A stretch of DNA of 64,000 nucleotides from Mycteria americana (taxonomy: Eukaryota > Chordata > Aves > Ciconiiformes > Ciconiidae). Below are positions 24,091-39,000 of the stretch, piece after piece. Each line of letters begins with the position of its first letter. Position 1 is the first letter of the stretch. The notes under the pieces are model-generated. The model ran no database searches. It was not told the DNA's origin and saw only the letters and a program-made list of their open reading frames with translations. The translations under genes were made by a program, and so were the position numbers. The stretch is from the NCBI RefSeq assembly GCF_035582795.1, contig NC_134370.1:53059501-53123500 (forward strand). The letters are read 5' to 3'.

Positions 24091-27000
24091 CTTTCTGCAA
24101 ATCCTTAGTACATTAAGTCATGTGTTCCAGAGCAGCTGCAACACATCTTGTGATAGGAGAAGGAAAGTACACTTTTTGGTGAGGCATGCTTGTGCATTAC
24201 TACCCTAGGTATGTTCACTGCTGACTGCTTTGACCCCCTGCACCTCTTTCTTGGCATTTTCATTTGGTTTGTGGTGTCCCAGAGCTGGAGAACAGAGGTC
24301 ATGGTGTTGCAGTGTGAGTGCATGATGCCAGCACTGTGACCGGGGCGGGGGGGGGGGGGGGGGGGGGGGGGGGCGGTGGGTAAGGAATAGGGACCAAGTT
24401 AGTGAGGTTAATGCATAACCCCAGAGATTTGTCAGGTTTGCCTTTCTTGTGTATTAGGAATCATTTTGGTTCAACACCTCAAAGGGGAAACTGGGATTGT
24501 TTAATTGCTTTGTACAAGTAGTAATGCTGTTACTGTCAGTGCCTTTTTCCATGTATATTTCTGGAATGAGTTGTTGATATTCAAGTAGGTATTGCTTGAT
24601 CTGTTGAGGGTGTTCATCTGTTGATGGTGAGTAGCAATAGCCCATCAATGCTGATAATAACTGAATAGAACTTGTATGAAGTCAGTTTCTTAGTGTTTCC
24701 AAAGCATATTCAGTTGTTGGTTCTCATTTCCAGTGTTGTGGCGTGCTAGCCAAGGCTCTCTTACTCATTGCGCAGCTGATTAAGACATATTGCAGGGTTA
24801 GGGGTTTTTCCCTGCATCAAGTTTCTTATTTGAAATGGAAATGTTACTGTAAAAGTTTGTTTGTTTGTTTTTAAAGTTAATGTATGATATTAGACAAGTA
24901 AGTGAAATAGCTTTGTAATTTCAACTCGTTTTCAGGAATCGTTGTCATACAAGAGCATGAAATTATTTTCAACATTTCAGAATGGCCAGATTAGAAAATA
25001 AGAATGGCAGTTTGGAAAGTAATACAGTCCCCTAAAGCTTCTCTGAAGTAGAAATTTTTTTTTTTGATTGGCACCAAGAAGATTACCAAAAGTTTTATTT
25101 AAATAAATTATGAGAGTTTCAAATTCTAGATCTGAAATCTGAAACAGTAGCTTTCTGCAAACTACTCTTTCATACTGCAAGAAGTTTAAAAATGAACTAA
25201 GCATTTGACTTATATTTAGAGTAAATGAGGCATCACTTACAGTAAGTATATAGTAAATACTCTTTTCTATTATAGCTTTTTTTGTTTGTTTGACTCAAAG
25301 TAAATTTTCAGGCATGCTTTGGGTTCAGTTAACTGCTTGTTTTGTTTTTGGTTTTGCTTTTTTTAAGGATTGGCATGATATAAGTACTACCAAGGCAGTC
25401 TGCATGTAGAATCTAAGTTCCAGATACAGTCTTACAAGTGGATTTTACTGGATGGATTGACTTTGTTCTGACTTCTTTGTTATGAATACATAGAGGGCAT
25501 TTCTTAAAGTTTCTGACTAGTAATATATTTTAAGTATTTGTAAGTATCTACAAAAATACTTTCCTATTTGCAACAGATTAGCTGTAGGGCAATATTGAAA
25601 TAATTCTTTAAAGGTAGAAGGATGAACATGCTTTAAAACTAAATATTTTCTGCATGTGCATTCTGCAAAACAGTTCCAAAGTGATTGGTTTCTGCCCACT
25701 CTGTCCTACATATGTTTAATGCCACAAGTCATTAAAGTCCAGAAAGGGGATAAAATATTAGTGTAGATTCTGAATTGTCAGTTGACCAAACTACTGTGGC
25801 TTTTGTCTCCTGGCAATTATATTTGCTTCCAATGAAGTAACTATTCAGCAAACTAATTTCTAAGGAACATGTATTTCTGTATTGATTTATTTATTAAGCC
25901 AAACCTGAGTAATTTAAGCTAGACCCAGTAATATATTACAAGTTCAGAATGGCATCTGTAACTTGTATTGGTGGCATAGTTATAAAATAACAGGCTGAAA
26001 ACCACAGTCCTCTCAAATCGTTACTGATTATATTGTTTAGGCAAAGTCAGGCTTTGGGAATCTGTAGTTTATGTAGCCAGACTAAAAATATGCAAAACAC
26101 AAAACACTCTCCCTCCTTACTGGCTTGTCTATTTTGGTCATGTTACAGAACTCTGACCAAATCACTGCTAAAACTTGTTTTGGGGGGGGGGGGGGGTTGG
26201 TGATAGGGTTATTTTAATTTGGCCTAAAAATACACGCTGATGCCAAGAGGAGCTGTTTATTATTCCATTTTTCTCATCACAGGTGTGTGTTCCTATTAGC
26301 TACTTGGTGCTGACACTTTTTTGTGCAACCAAAGAATAAGCCGGATCAGAGGGTTAATTCAGATGAAATCAAGACTGACAAAAAAGGAAGAAAAATACAT
26401 TGTTAGAATTATTTTCAACTGGATCAATTCTCTGATGTGACTAAAAGTCTTTCACAAATGGCAGTGCCAGCACAAGGGTTGAGGTGGCAATGAATGTTGA
26501 ATATAGGACTGCTTCCACTTTAGGGGTAATAAAGGTTGCTGGATTAAAGGAACTCTGTAAGCATGATCAGCTTTTTCATCTACTGTAATACTTCGTTTTG
26601 GATCTAGTTGTGAATGAGAGCCTTGCTCATGATGCATGTTCCCTTCTTGCCATGTGAACTCCTGTTAGTTGCCTGCCTTATGTTCTTGTGTCCTTCGCTG
26701 CATTTCTGGAAGCTTTTGTGGATCATCCCATCCTAGTTCAGAAAAGCAATTATCTTTTCAGATCCCTCCTGTGGTCAATTTCTTTTGCAGTGTTCACAAA
26801 GATTAGCCATTATCAGACAAATACTGATTTTGATCTTGTTATTGTGCATGGGAAAATAATAGTTGTTCTTTGAAGGCTTTTACCAAGAAGTCTTTACTTT
26901 TTTTGCTACTTTTTTCCTTACTGAGCACTTCTAAAATTTAGCTAAGCTCTTGTCATGCTTTTTCTCTTTTTCTGTTTGTTAGCACTCTAGAGAAATTGTA

Positions 27001-30000
27001 TAATATTCATATATGATATAATAATTTTTCTAATTGGATTAGTAAAGTAAGCTCTTTTGGTACTGTCCATTTAAAAACACACCACTCTCCAACTAGTGGT
27101 TAGAGTTGTTTTTTGACAGAAATTCCAGGTTCTCCTATTAAAAATTAATGCAAATAGAATATATCCAAATTGTTTTTCATTCCCCAGTAACCACAGTTTT
27201 GAGCTGTCCTTTTGGAACAACATTTTTACTTTGTTTTTGTTTATTTTGCTTTCTGCAGATGTACAGAAAATTAAATGTAGTCTGTTTTTTAACTATTTGT
27301 GAAAGTATTGGAAAATAGTTGGGGGAAAAAAATTGGCTGATATCTACACTAGTGTGCAGCATTTTGTCTTCACGTACCTTAAATCCTTAAATACATGGTA
27401 AGAGCTCAGGAAAAATCAGAAAAGAGATAAAAGACAATTATTTCATGAGCTTACAAATACTTTTTTCTTAAGTTTGGAAGTGGCTGAGCACACTGAACAG
27501 AAGATTCATTTAGAAGTGGATTAGAGACATTTACATCTAAATGCTTGGCGCATACTAATAAACTCATACAATTTTAGTATTGTCTCTACAAGAGAACAGT
27601 TAAGAAAAGGCAGCTAAATGGGTGAAGATGTTCTAGATTTCAGTTACTTATTAATGAAGTTTTTACTGGAAATTCTTACTTGGAAATTTACGAAAGTTAA
27701 TTATTTGCCAATCATTTTGGAGCAGTTTTAGACATAGATCTTTCTAAATACAAGTGAACTCATTAATGGACATTTTTAATGGTTAAATGGCTACTTGAAT
27801 TAACTTTAGCTTTTCTATTGTGAACTTTTAAGACTATCTTTCACATAAACAAGCTTTTTTTCTGTTGTCTTAATTGGGTATAATCACTATCAGCATTATA
27901 AATGAGGAACAGGTGTTTAGTTTCCTAAGTGTATTCAGGTACTAGGTTTTTATGAATTTAGGTAGGAATTATATGACTGTGTAAAGTACTTAATACCCTC
28001 TATTGTCCTTATGTCTATTAGACCTTGAGTGTACACTAAACATTCAGATTTTGATTTAGAACTTCAATGCTCATTAAAGAAAGTTTATACTAATAAATAT
28101 ATTCTTATGCTTCTAGTACAGCATTGAAAATGTTCCCTTAGCAATATGTAGGGTACCTGCAAACTTTATGAGCCTGTAGGATTTGCATTATTCATTTATG
28201 GAGTCTGATTTCAGCCATTCGTTGCCTCTAGCAAGTATCAGGTTCTTAATGTGCTAGAAGTATTGTATGTTAGCATTTTAACATATGTATATATGCATGT
28301 GCGTGCTCTGTGTATGTATTGATGTGTGTGTATATATATACACAATACAGTATAAATATGTCACCTTGTAAACTGCTCAGCTACTTTATTTCATTGTGCA
28401 GCATTTTTGTATTGTCAATATTGCTAGATTTGTTGAATACGGTTCAGTCTGTTTCACCGTGTACATTAGTAAGGTTGTGGTCCTAGATGGTATTCAGTCA
28501 TCCTTCTTCCCTGAAAACTAAGGTTTAAAGATATGCTGTTCTGCTAGATTCCTTCTGTATTCATAGGCAGCAAAACTGTGCTAGAAACTCTTTTGGATAG
28601 AAGGGTTTGGCAACTGAAAACCTGGAAATCACTTGAGGTCTCTTTCTTTGTTGGTATGTTTCTTGAATTTTAAGCTAAGATAATACAGAATCTTAAAATG
28701 GCAAACAATTAAATGCCCAAATAGCAAACAATTAAATGTGATCCTGTGGGGCATGGCACCAAAAGTGACAAAAATACTGTGCAGTAGTAGGCAAAATGGT
28801 GCAGAACATCCTTTATTTTAGGATGTTACTGGTTAGGGATTGTGTTTTCAAATTTTGCAGAAATAAATTGCCCTGAAGCCTAGACCGGACTCACTTAGTG
28901 TGACTGCAGGCTGGGGAGACAAAATTGGTGCTGTTGCACAACAGCTGTGATACCTATTGATCACTTGTTCTGCTGATCACTGAATTCAGCATTTTTAGTC
29001 ATGCTTCTGTTGTTTCCAGTTCCCATGCACACATGCTCTGCTTTCTGAATTTTATTTGGATTGTAGTGGTTGATGCATTATGGTGGATTAGATATATTCC
29101 ATGAATTCTCTTAATATCTAAAATACAAAGCAGTCAAATTGCATGTGCTTTTGGGAGATTTAGCAGAGTTGTTCTGAAGTTTAGCAGTTTCTGAGGCTGC
29201 ATGTTAAGTGGAAGGTATATTAGCTAGATAGACCCTTCAGTCTCTTGTGTTCTTTTGTGATTCATGTATTCAATGTAGAAATATTTTTATTAAGCATGAT
29301 TAGGCTTTTTGTGTAAGGGTGGCAACCTGTAACTTTTCTTCTGGTTTCCTGTCAGAGTTTAAACAAACTGCTCTTGTCTCCTGAGATCATTCTTTGACTG
29401 TTCGAGTCACATGGAAGTGTTGACTGCTGTTCCCTGTCTGGAACAGCTTGTGACTGTTTACTGGAAAAAAGCAGCAGCTACATTGTAAAAATGTGCAGTG
29501 TAATATCCCTGAATAGCTCTGTTGTTGACACTTGTATAGAAAAATCACCTACTCAACTACAAATACAAGAAGGGTTCATTGTGCAAGACCAATACATACT
29601 TACTTACATTGTTTATCTACTTTCCTAAATTTGAGTTAAGTTTGGAAGGTTTGCACCTTTTTATATTGCTCATTATAGACATCCAAATGAGGGATAAAAG
29701 CCGGATCAATATAAAATTCCAAACCTGCATTTAAAAAAAAAAGTTCCGTTTCTAGAGGCTTTTGAAAACTGCATCTATTAAATTTGCATTGCAAACTTTC
29801 TCATGCTTCATTGTAAATGTTTAAACCCTTCGGTTGAAATCGGTATGCAAGCACTCTCTGTCTTGCCATATTATAATACTCAGGTTCAAAACTGACAGTT
29901 CTGTGTTAGGGCTGTAAATTTGAGTACAAAGGAGAAGCTAGGCCAAAAAATCCAGAATGTATTTGTATTGGATGAAATGAGAATAAATGAAGTTGCACTA

Positions 30001-33000
30001 AAATAGGATTAGTATTAACATGTTGGTAGTGTAACCACACAATTATGAGGAATGGAGGAGGGAAGTAAAAAGGACTGGCTTTGGTAAAGAGAATGATGCA
30101 GCAGGCATGTTTTAAACTGTAGTAAATTCAAATTGAAGAAGTTTGCATGGATCTCATTTCTCTACTGGTTTGTAGCATCAAAGACATGAAGTACTGAAAT
30201 AATTTGGTAATAATAATTTGTGCTTTTAGCAAGAGTGTCTCCTGTGTGATACTAAAACATTACTCTTGGTAACAGATAAGAGAATGTTGTATGGAAAAAA
30301 AAATAACCTACGGAAGCTGCACTTCATGGTGTATTTGGCTCTCTATATCTTTTTATTAGAAATGCAGTGATATACTGGAGGTACTGAGAGAGGGAAGAAT
30401 AAAAACTATTTAGGTTTAGAACAACTGACTTTGGAGAGAGGAAGCTTCACAGGCAGAGTGTGACTGAGAACTTGACATTGAATAGTTGAAGATTAACACC
30501 AACTGTGAGAAGGAATTACTTTAATATACAGTTTGGGCTTTTACAGTTATTTAAGCAAATAGCTTATTAGAAAAAATGCTGGGCATTAAGAAGTTTCAGG
30601 CCAGACTCTTCTAAAAGTATTGAAACATTTTCATTACAGTGTTTAATAGAAGTAGGGCTTGTCATTTTCATGTACCCCATTATAAGACATTGTTTTCAAT
30701 TGCTGTGGCCTTGGCTGAACTTTAACTATTTGTACTGAAGCTGTCAGGATCAGATTTTTTTTTTTCCCCAAATTCAAAAGCTTATTTAACCGCAGTTTAG
30801 TAATGTTTGAGAAAAGACTTTAAAGTTCCAGCATATCTGTCTATAGAGCATTTTCACAACTTGCCTCTTCTGGCATAGATTATGCACGTATATGATAACC
30901 ACAGGTCAATGAAACTTGTCCCCTTACATCTTCAAACGGTCCCAGAATACTCAATGTAATTCTGCCAGCTCAAGGCTACAGAGTTAGTCTAAAAAAATTT
31001 TTGTAGCTGTTTGTCACAACTGAACTAAAACCAGGGACTCTGCTGCTGCTCTTAGTGACTTCAAGGATGATGCCTAATCATATTAGGGGCAAGAGAGCTA
31101 GTAGGGCAGCTTAGCTAAATAGCTTAGGATGAGGATCATGTGCAGAGACTGGGTCTCAAGACTAGCAAAAGATGTGTTTCCACTCAAGCATTTGGAATGC
31201 TAAAGACAGTTCTTTGAATGTATTGTTACTTGGGTGCAATGATAACTACCTGAGGAAAATATCTTCTCTAGATCAGGAGACAGATGGGAGATTTATTCAA
31301 AGCTATATCCATACTCATTGGGTGTACAGATAACTGATTACTGCCATTATAGTCACCCAAATAATTGACTGTTTTCTTGCAAAGCATGGGACACTCCAGG
31401 ATGACATTTTGGGCAACTGGGACTAAATATGCTCAACCTATTATGAGCAAATTAGGCTTTAGCAATCTTCAGTCCTTAGTCTTTTTTTTTTAAACAAAAA
31501 CCTACAGCTGGTATAAAATTACACTTTTCTTGAACACAGTTCCTCTCCCATACTATTTATGGTAGACAGCAGCAGAAGGAGGTGGTTGATCTGATGACAG
31601 AAGCAAAAGCCCTATACAGGAGTAAAATAAATGACCAAATTAATTTCGTGAAGTAAGAATGTAATTACTATTTAGCTTTCAGAAGCCTCTGTTGTGGAAC
31701 TAAAAAGTAACGTTATGTGTAGTGATTTACTTTTTCTTTTTAAATGGTCTTCAGTCTCATTTGCTTGTATGCTTTTTTTATTTCATACCTTATCCCAAAT
31801 GAATTAGCATAATTTTTTTCTTTCTTCATTTGGATCTTCTGTTTTGCAAAAGGAAATGGTTGGTCTCCATTAGATGGTCACAGTAGAAACTTTGAAATTA
31901 TGAGGAGTGTTTAATGTGTTTGTATTCTGTTTTTTCTTTTATGAAGTCACCTGAAAATCTGTTTATAAATGCAAAGCTAGATGTGGACTGATTATTCTGA
32001 ATTAATGAAGCTCATAAAACTCTCTAAAGTACTTAACAATAGCCAGCTAATTTCAGTTTTTAAAATAAATACTAGCTGAAGTACATGAATATATGCCTTT
32101 GTTTAAAAGACAGTGTTGTCCAAACCAATTAATTTTTAATAGTGAAGAATTGCAGGTTTTGATCTCTGGGTGTAAGGAAAGTGGTGTGTAATTTTTTTGC
32201 TTTTAACTACTGCACAATATTGTCTATTTTGGAAAAGTAGTTTTCTTTTTCCACCGGAGTGGTGTTAGTTAAACTCCAGGTTTACCCAGAAGAGATGTAT
32301 AACTTGAAACAGGTAAAGAGTTAGAGGTTTCTTGGTACTACAGACTTAGAATTGTTGTACCTACAAGATTTATATATGCTTGTCTTTTCCCCTCCCCTTT
32401 TTCTGTTTTAGGTGAAATTGTGGTAAATGAAGTAAATTTTGTAAGAAAATGCATTGCAACAGATACAAGTCAATATGACCTGTGGGGCAAATTGGTTTGC
32501 ACTAACTTCAAGATTTCCTTTATTACGGATGACCCAATGCCACTACAGGTTTGTTATTACTGACATCACTATATCATGACAACAAATGTGATAGGTAAAA
32601 TTGATTTAATTAGAATGCAGTGAATCTGTCTCATATCTGATACAAATATGAGATGCTTTCTAAAACAAAGCAGGCTAAGTTATGAGGTTCCACTGTCCTG
32701 TTCTGAATATGTTGCTATTCCATCCCTTCATTGAGAATATCAGGACAGAGCAAGTATGGTATGGAAGTACAGCCAGCTCTATTTACCTCTGTTTATGGAG
32801 GCTTCATTGGGAGGTGGTTTTACAAAAGGCAAAGCAGGAATTACATAAAAACATCTTCCTCCTTGAAGATAATTGCAAATGTTCCTTTCACTAGACAAGC
32901 ATCAGATCAGCAAAGCCTTTAATGCATCCAAGTTTTATTGGCATTACTGACGGAGGACAAAGTAACCACGAAATGAGTTTTCATTGTAGATGAAGCAACA

Positions 33001-36000
33001 AGAAAAGGAGAGAAAGAAGCCAAGCCTTTGTCAAAGCAGAACATGTGACATTCAAAACCTCAATGAGTTTTTGAACAGCACAGCATACAGTACTGTTTGG
33101 AAATCCAAGTTGTGAGCTGTATGTTATTTTCAGCAGAGTTTTCAGTTTCATTTTGGGCTTTTAAAAGAAACACTCCGTTAACTAGGTGTGTGCAAAGCTC
33201 TGAAAGTAGATAGGCACTTACTCAGTAACGGTTAGTAAGTTTGACCAAAGCTACTTCAAAAAATTAATTTTTGACATGAAGTAGTTGTCAAAACTTATTT
33301 CTGAAAGCTGAATTAATATATTTTTTCTTTCTATGGTTACAGTAATAGTTGGAGATTTTTTTAATATCATATATATGTATATATTTTACACTTCAAATTG
33401 TATTGAATTTCTACCAGCAATTTTTGAGGCTAGTAAATTCAGTGCAAGTAGTGGGGTTATTTTGCAAACTCCACTGGGGTTTCTAAACTGTTTGGTGTGC
33501 ATTCACCAGCACGAGAGAGCTGTTTCCACAGCCTCTAATTGCCTGTGAATTGGCAAGGGTGGTACATGTCAGAAAAGTCTAGGCATGCCTGATTTTTATC
33601 ATAGTTTCTTCAAAGCTGTGTTGTATATCTGGTTGTGAACTGCAGAACTGCAATTAATGACTATGAGTTCATGTGTTTCAGAAGTTCCATTATAAAAACC
33701 TCCTCCTTGGTGAACATGATGTCCCACTAACATGCATTGAGCAGATTGTCACAGGTATGTCAAAAATAGTTAAGTATGATGACGGGCTTTAAACTTACTC
33801 AGTTCAAAACTGTTAACTGCTTTTTAGGTTGTGCAGAATTGTTGACATCTAAGGTTTTATGTCATTAATCTTCCCTGATTTGAAGAATTTGGTTTATTTA
33901 AAATTAGGATAAAAGCCTTAAAAGCTGAATAAAACTTGAGGTGCCATGCAGGAGATGTATTTAGTTGGGTCTTTATATTGGTTTTAAATTTAACTACAAC
34001 ACTGAATCAACAGGTGTTCTAGGATAGACACCTGTTATAGCAGTACAAAATTTTGCTAGCAACTTTTTTATATTCAAGCATCTAAATATCTTCATTTAAA
34101 TACACTAAATTGCAAAAAGCACATCACTTACACAATTTACACATAGCTGCGATATCCGACAACATAAATGCTCGCGTTTTCAATCTTATCTAATTCTTAG
34201 CAAGTAGTAGCTAGTGGTCCTCAAAAATCTACAAATGACAATAGACATCTTAATTTGAAAAAATAACTTCTCAAATACTTACTTTGAAGAATCAGTTTTT
34301 GATTTGGTGGATACTTTAGGCTAACCTGTTTGTTAAGAATGTTTTTCATCTTGTAATTAAAGAATTTCATATAAGTGATAATTTTTCAAATCTTGGTTAT
34401 GGCATGGGCTGTTAAATACTTGGTTTTCTGACTGTAGGTAATTTAAATAATTAATTATAAGTTTTGAGTGCCCAATGTTATCCAATAATCCATTTCCACT
34501 CTGGAAGCTGGTTGTAATCACTGTGAAAAGATAATGTATATCTGAGGAAGAACATTATGAAGAAATGCCTTTTTTTTTTTTTTTTTTAAATGAAGAGGTG
34601 CTATTGACCTGTATGTGGTCTTGCACTGGCCCACATTTATTGCCCCTTTTCAAGAATACCAGGTAGAAGTGACAAAACAGTAGCAGTATTGCAAATCTGT
34701 TAATGACAGTTTTTGTATGGAGAGATGTTTATAAATGGGGTGTTGCAATCTTCTTATTTAACATCTCATACAAATGCTTATATAATCAATTCTGCTAAAT
34801 AGGGGGGAAAAGCCAGCCAGCCTTGAATAATAGTTCTATTAATTATGGCCTCTCTCACATGACGTGTTGTTCCTAAATGGGAGAGGACTACAGATAGCTT
34901 TTATTTTGAAACTTGAGGGCTGACAGATCCTAGATTACTCTTTTGTGCATGTTTCCCCAAACTGTCAAATAGCATGAGCGTTTGCAGTTTCATTAGAAGA
35001 ATGGTAGAAGTTCTTTAGGAACCCTTTCTGTTTAGCTTTTTCCATTGAGGTTTGAAGCTCTTTAGAGGGAGGAGGCAGTATTTCCTGCCACACACTTGAG
35101 GAGATTATTCTTCGTTCTTCTGTTATGCAGGTTTACCCTAAATTTAGTGAAGCATACGTGAAGTTTACTAATGGGAATTAAGGGGAGGTTTTCACCCATG
35201 CTGCAGAAGAGGTTGCTTGATGGCTGTTATACTGAAGGTGAATAGCTGGAGGTGTCCTAAAACACTTGTCTTGAGTTCCCTGAAGTACTTAAGTTTAACC
35301 CAGAAAATACCTGCAACCAGGCAGCTATGTCAATTAATCACTCAACAGTTACGTGCCTGTCCTGGTTTCAGCTGGGATAGAGTTAATTTTCTTCCTAGTA
35401 GCTGGTTTGGCGCTGTGTTTTGGATTTAGTATGGGAATAATGTGATAACACACTGATGTTTTAGTTGTTGCTAAGCAGTGCTTACACCAAGTCCAGCACT
35501 TTTCAGCTTCCCGTGCTCTGCCAGGTGCACAAGAAGGTGGGAGGGGGCACAGCCAGGACAGCTGACCCAAACTGACCAAAGGGCTATTCCATATCATATG
35601 ACATCATGCTCAGTATATAAACTGGGGGGAGTTGGCCAGGGAGTAGTGATCGCTGCTCAGGGATGGGCTGGGCATTGGTCAGCAGGTGGTGAGCAATTGC
35701 ACTGTGCATTGCTTGTTTTGTACATTCTTTTATCATCATTATTATTATTACTTTCTCTTCTTTTGTCCTATTAAACTGTCTTCATCTCAAACCACAGGTT
35801 TTACTTCACCATCCTCCCTCACCCCCACGCCCCTGCTGATTCTCTCCTGCATCCCACCAGGGGAGGCAGGGGAGGGTGAGTGAGTGGCTGTGTGGTGCAT
35901 GGTGCTTCTTTGCCGACTGGGGTTAAACCATGACAGTGCCCCAGTTTTTCCAGTTACCACAAATAAAATCTCTGTGGCATCTGTGATCCTTACTTTTTGC

Positions 36001-39000
36001 AACTTAACTTTCTCTGTTTGAAAAGGAGATACATAGGCCAAGAGACACAGCCTGTCTATGCAGGTCTAGATGAGCTGGCAATTCACTATACTTACATTCT
36101 TGAGTTTTATGTAAGAAATAAGGAGTTAATCTTAGTCTTAACTCCAGCACATTTTTATACATCCAAGTAAAAAAAAAAATTTTTAAAAATCAGCATATAT
36201 GCCAATTACTGTACATCAGAAGGCCATTGCAGCATACACAATTAACTGTCTGGGAGCAAAAATTGCTCTTGGGAATACTGCATGTTAATTCCTTGTTTGT
36301 GAAATTGTTGAAGGACAAAAATAATCTGGGCATACAGGAAACAGTAATTCAGCCACTTATTTGAAAGGAGATTGATCAACAGGAGGACCTATAGATTTCC
36401 TACCTCGATTGAACAGTTGAAATACACTACTAAATGAAAAACTGCTGGTAGCAGCATTACCGTATCTGTTTGAGCCAGTCTTGTGTTGTATACTTACAAA
36501 ACACAGTCCAATAACTTTGTCTCTTCTTTACAGTGAATGACACCAAGAGGAAGCAGAAGGTCCTTGGTCCCAACCAAAAACTTAAATTCAATCCAACTGA
36601 ATTAATAATTTATTGCAAAGACTTCCGTATTGTCAGATTTCGTTTTGACGAAGCGGGTCCCGAAAGTGCAAAAAAGGTATTCTATCTTATGAAATCTCAC
36701 CTTGTGGTCATTACACATAGTAACAGCTGTGCTAATAAGAACATTTTGTTTTATGTTTTGATAGAGAAGTAGGGGGGAAGAATTGCAAATTAATCACATT
36801 CTGTTACAGGAGAATATCTAGATTTTTAGAGTCAAAATTATTAGGTAAAAAATTTAATGCAATATATTAACTCTTTGTTTTCATATAAGATAAACCTGCA
36901 TTTCTTGCCATATCTGTTGTACTTTTAAAAATTACTGATTTATTAAACAAATCTTTTAAAAGGCTGGAATCTGAATCTTCATTGCAGCTGTACAACAGAT
37001 GTTTACATTTTTATGGAAAATGTTTGAAACTTTGATACATTTTCTGAAAGTCATAAGCTTAATTTACCCATAGGTAAAGTGTACTATCTTTATATATACA
37101 CTTATTTGCTTCACACAGCAAGTCTCCAGTGAGCTCTTGGAATGACCAGCTTGTCTAATCTACATAAAACTATGTGCTCTTTCTCAACATTTTCTTAGAA
37201 AAGACTTGCATAGTTCTTGACAAGAGGAATTAGTTCTGTCTGTACATTCCTAGAAATTTCATTCCTTCCCTAGTTTTAACACTTGTTGTCATAAGTCTCA
37301 ACAAAATCTTACAATGTTATTTAACCTGGTAAGGTCCAGAGGAGTTTCTGCTGATCGGAGATGGTTAGTCCACATAACACCATGAGCTCACCAGCTTCCT
37401 TGTTCTGGATTGGTGCCATAGGTTACTTGAGTTACAGCTCCTCTTGACCTCCGTGGCACCACTTTGGGGCCAGGCGTGGCACAGTAATCGTTTCGTAAGG
37501 AGTGACCCAGTTTGCTCACAGAGCTTAAGAATTCCCTGTCTCAGTAGGATAAAGTTTGAGCTTAACCATGTAAGTCCTAAGAACCATCTGCCCAGACATA
37601 AGTCTGTTTGCAGTTATCAACTGAGTAACTGATGAACCACTTCATCACTTCTTCGCTTTTTACCCTCTCATAGAGATCCATGGGCAGAAGCTCAGTAATG
37701 AAGCAGACTGTTCTTTCCTTGCTACTTTTCTAGGTTCCTTGTGCCTGGTGCCTTTGCTGTTGTAAGCTTTCATGTTTGGCAGTCTTTCAGCAGTCAGTTC
37801 CCCTTTCACAGCTTCTCTGAAATCTCCCTGGAGCAGCCTGTCTACTACAATATCTTTATAGCAACTATTTCTAATTGGCTGTCACAGCTGAGAAGAGTGA
37901 TTAGCCTGGAGGAGGGAGGAAGAGAGCATAAACACAGCATCTCATTAACACTTTTTGTGCTGCATTTACTTATGCAAGAGTAAAAAGTGAAACCTTTTTA
38001 TGAAGGCACTTGCCTTCATAAAGGCACATTTGTAATTACATGGTCTAACGTGAATTCTTTTGATAGGAAGAACAGCTAGTTCTAGAGATCCAGAAGGATC
38101 TGAATCTGTGTGGTTATAAAGATAGTACTGGCGGTGACCAGAAGTGTAACAGTTGCCAGTTCAAATATCAGAATGTGCTTACTAGAGGAGTGGAGGGAAA
38201 CTTGTGCAAATCGTAGTATCAGCTGTGTGGCTACTATTGCAGTTTTGATGCATCAAGTAGGTTACTGCAACTTTGTGTGGATATATTACAGAAGCTCACT
38301 TTTACTGAACGGAGATAAAGTTCTGTGAACTAAATCTAATGTTTCCAATAACATTATTCTGTTAGCATTAAAATATAAATGTCTAAAACCATGAGGTCCT
38401 TAGATCAGGTTTCTTCTATCAGGATTTTGCTTAAATTATTTTGGGATGCAGGCATACACAACTAGAATGGTCTTACACAGGATATTGAATGGAGTTATTT
38501 TGTTCTTTCTGGCATTTAAATGGCAGGCTAGCACCACACTCTTGAAAGATTTTATCTGGTTTCTGTTCCTGCCCTTCACGTAGTACATATTAGCAAGGTT
38601 GTCCTGATGTTTAAAAACAAAGGAAGGTGGTCAGGCTTCCTTATAGTTCTGAAGGGCCTCTTTAATATATATTTACATCCAGCTATTTGTGCATGAAAAC
38701 AGTGGTAGCTGTCTGCTTGGAAATAATTGTGTGTGCATAACTTTTGTAGGGAGGACCAAAACTTAAAGTATAACTGAGTTCCAATGAGAGGGAATTCCTG
38801 CTCTTATCTTCAGCTGAGTGTGCTAGCATTGCCTTCTGACTGAGGGAATGTTGTAGTAGAGAACTGCCCATGGAGTCAGAGGTGCTGGATGGGAGGGGCC
38901 TGTAGAGATCACCTAGTCCACCTTTCTCTTCAGAGTTGCCAGGATTAGATCAGGTTAGCTGTGGATTTGTCCAGTTGTATCTTGAAAACCACCAAGGATG

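Larger units (their letters stand above)
19448..32411 (+). other. MTMR10: MTMR10 intron 2 (13 kb)
   Basis: This is the largest intron of the gene. It contains the old antisense CR1 at 23430-23830, the poly-C/poly-G pair at 24047-24373, a run of 15 G at 26182-26196 and a TG/TA repeat near 28304-28345. The rest is AT-rich and shows no exon, RNA gene or recognisable element. Confidence 0.8.
32549..36533 (+). other. MTMR10: MTMR10 introns 3 and 4
   Basis: Intron 3 (32549-33681) is AT-rich and shows no recognisable element. Intron 4 (33755-36533) carries the solo LTR at 35358-35935 and a T run near 34571; otherwise nothing is recognised. The coding exon at 33682-33754 lies between the two introns. 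Confidence 0.8.
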
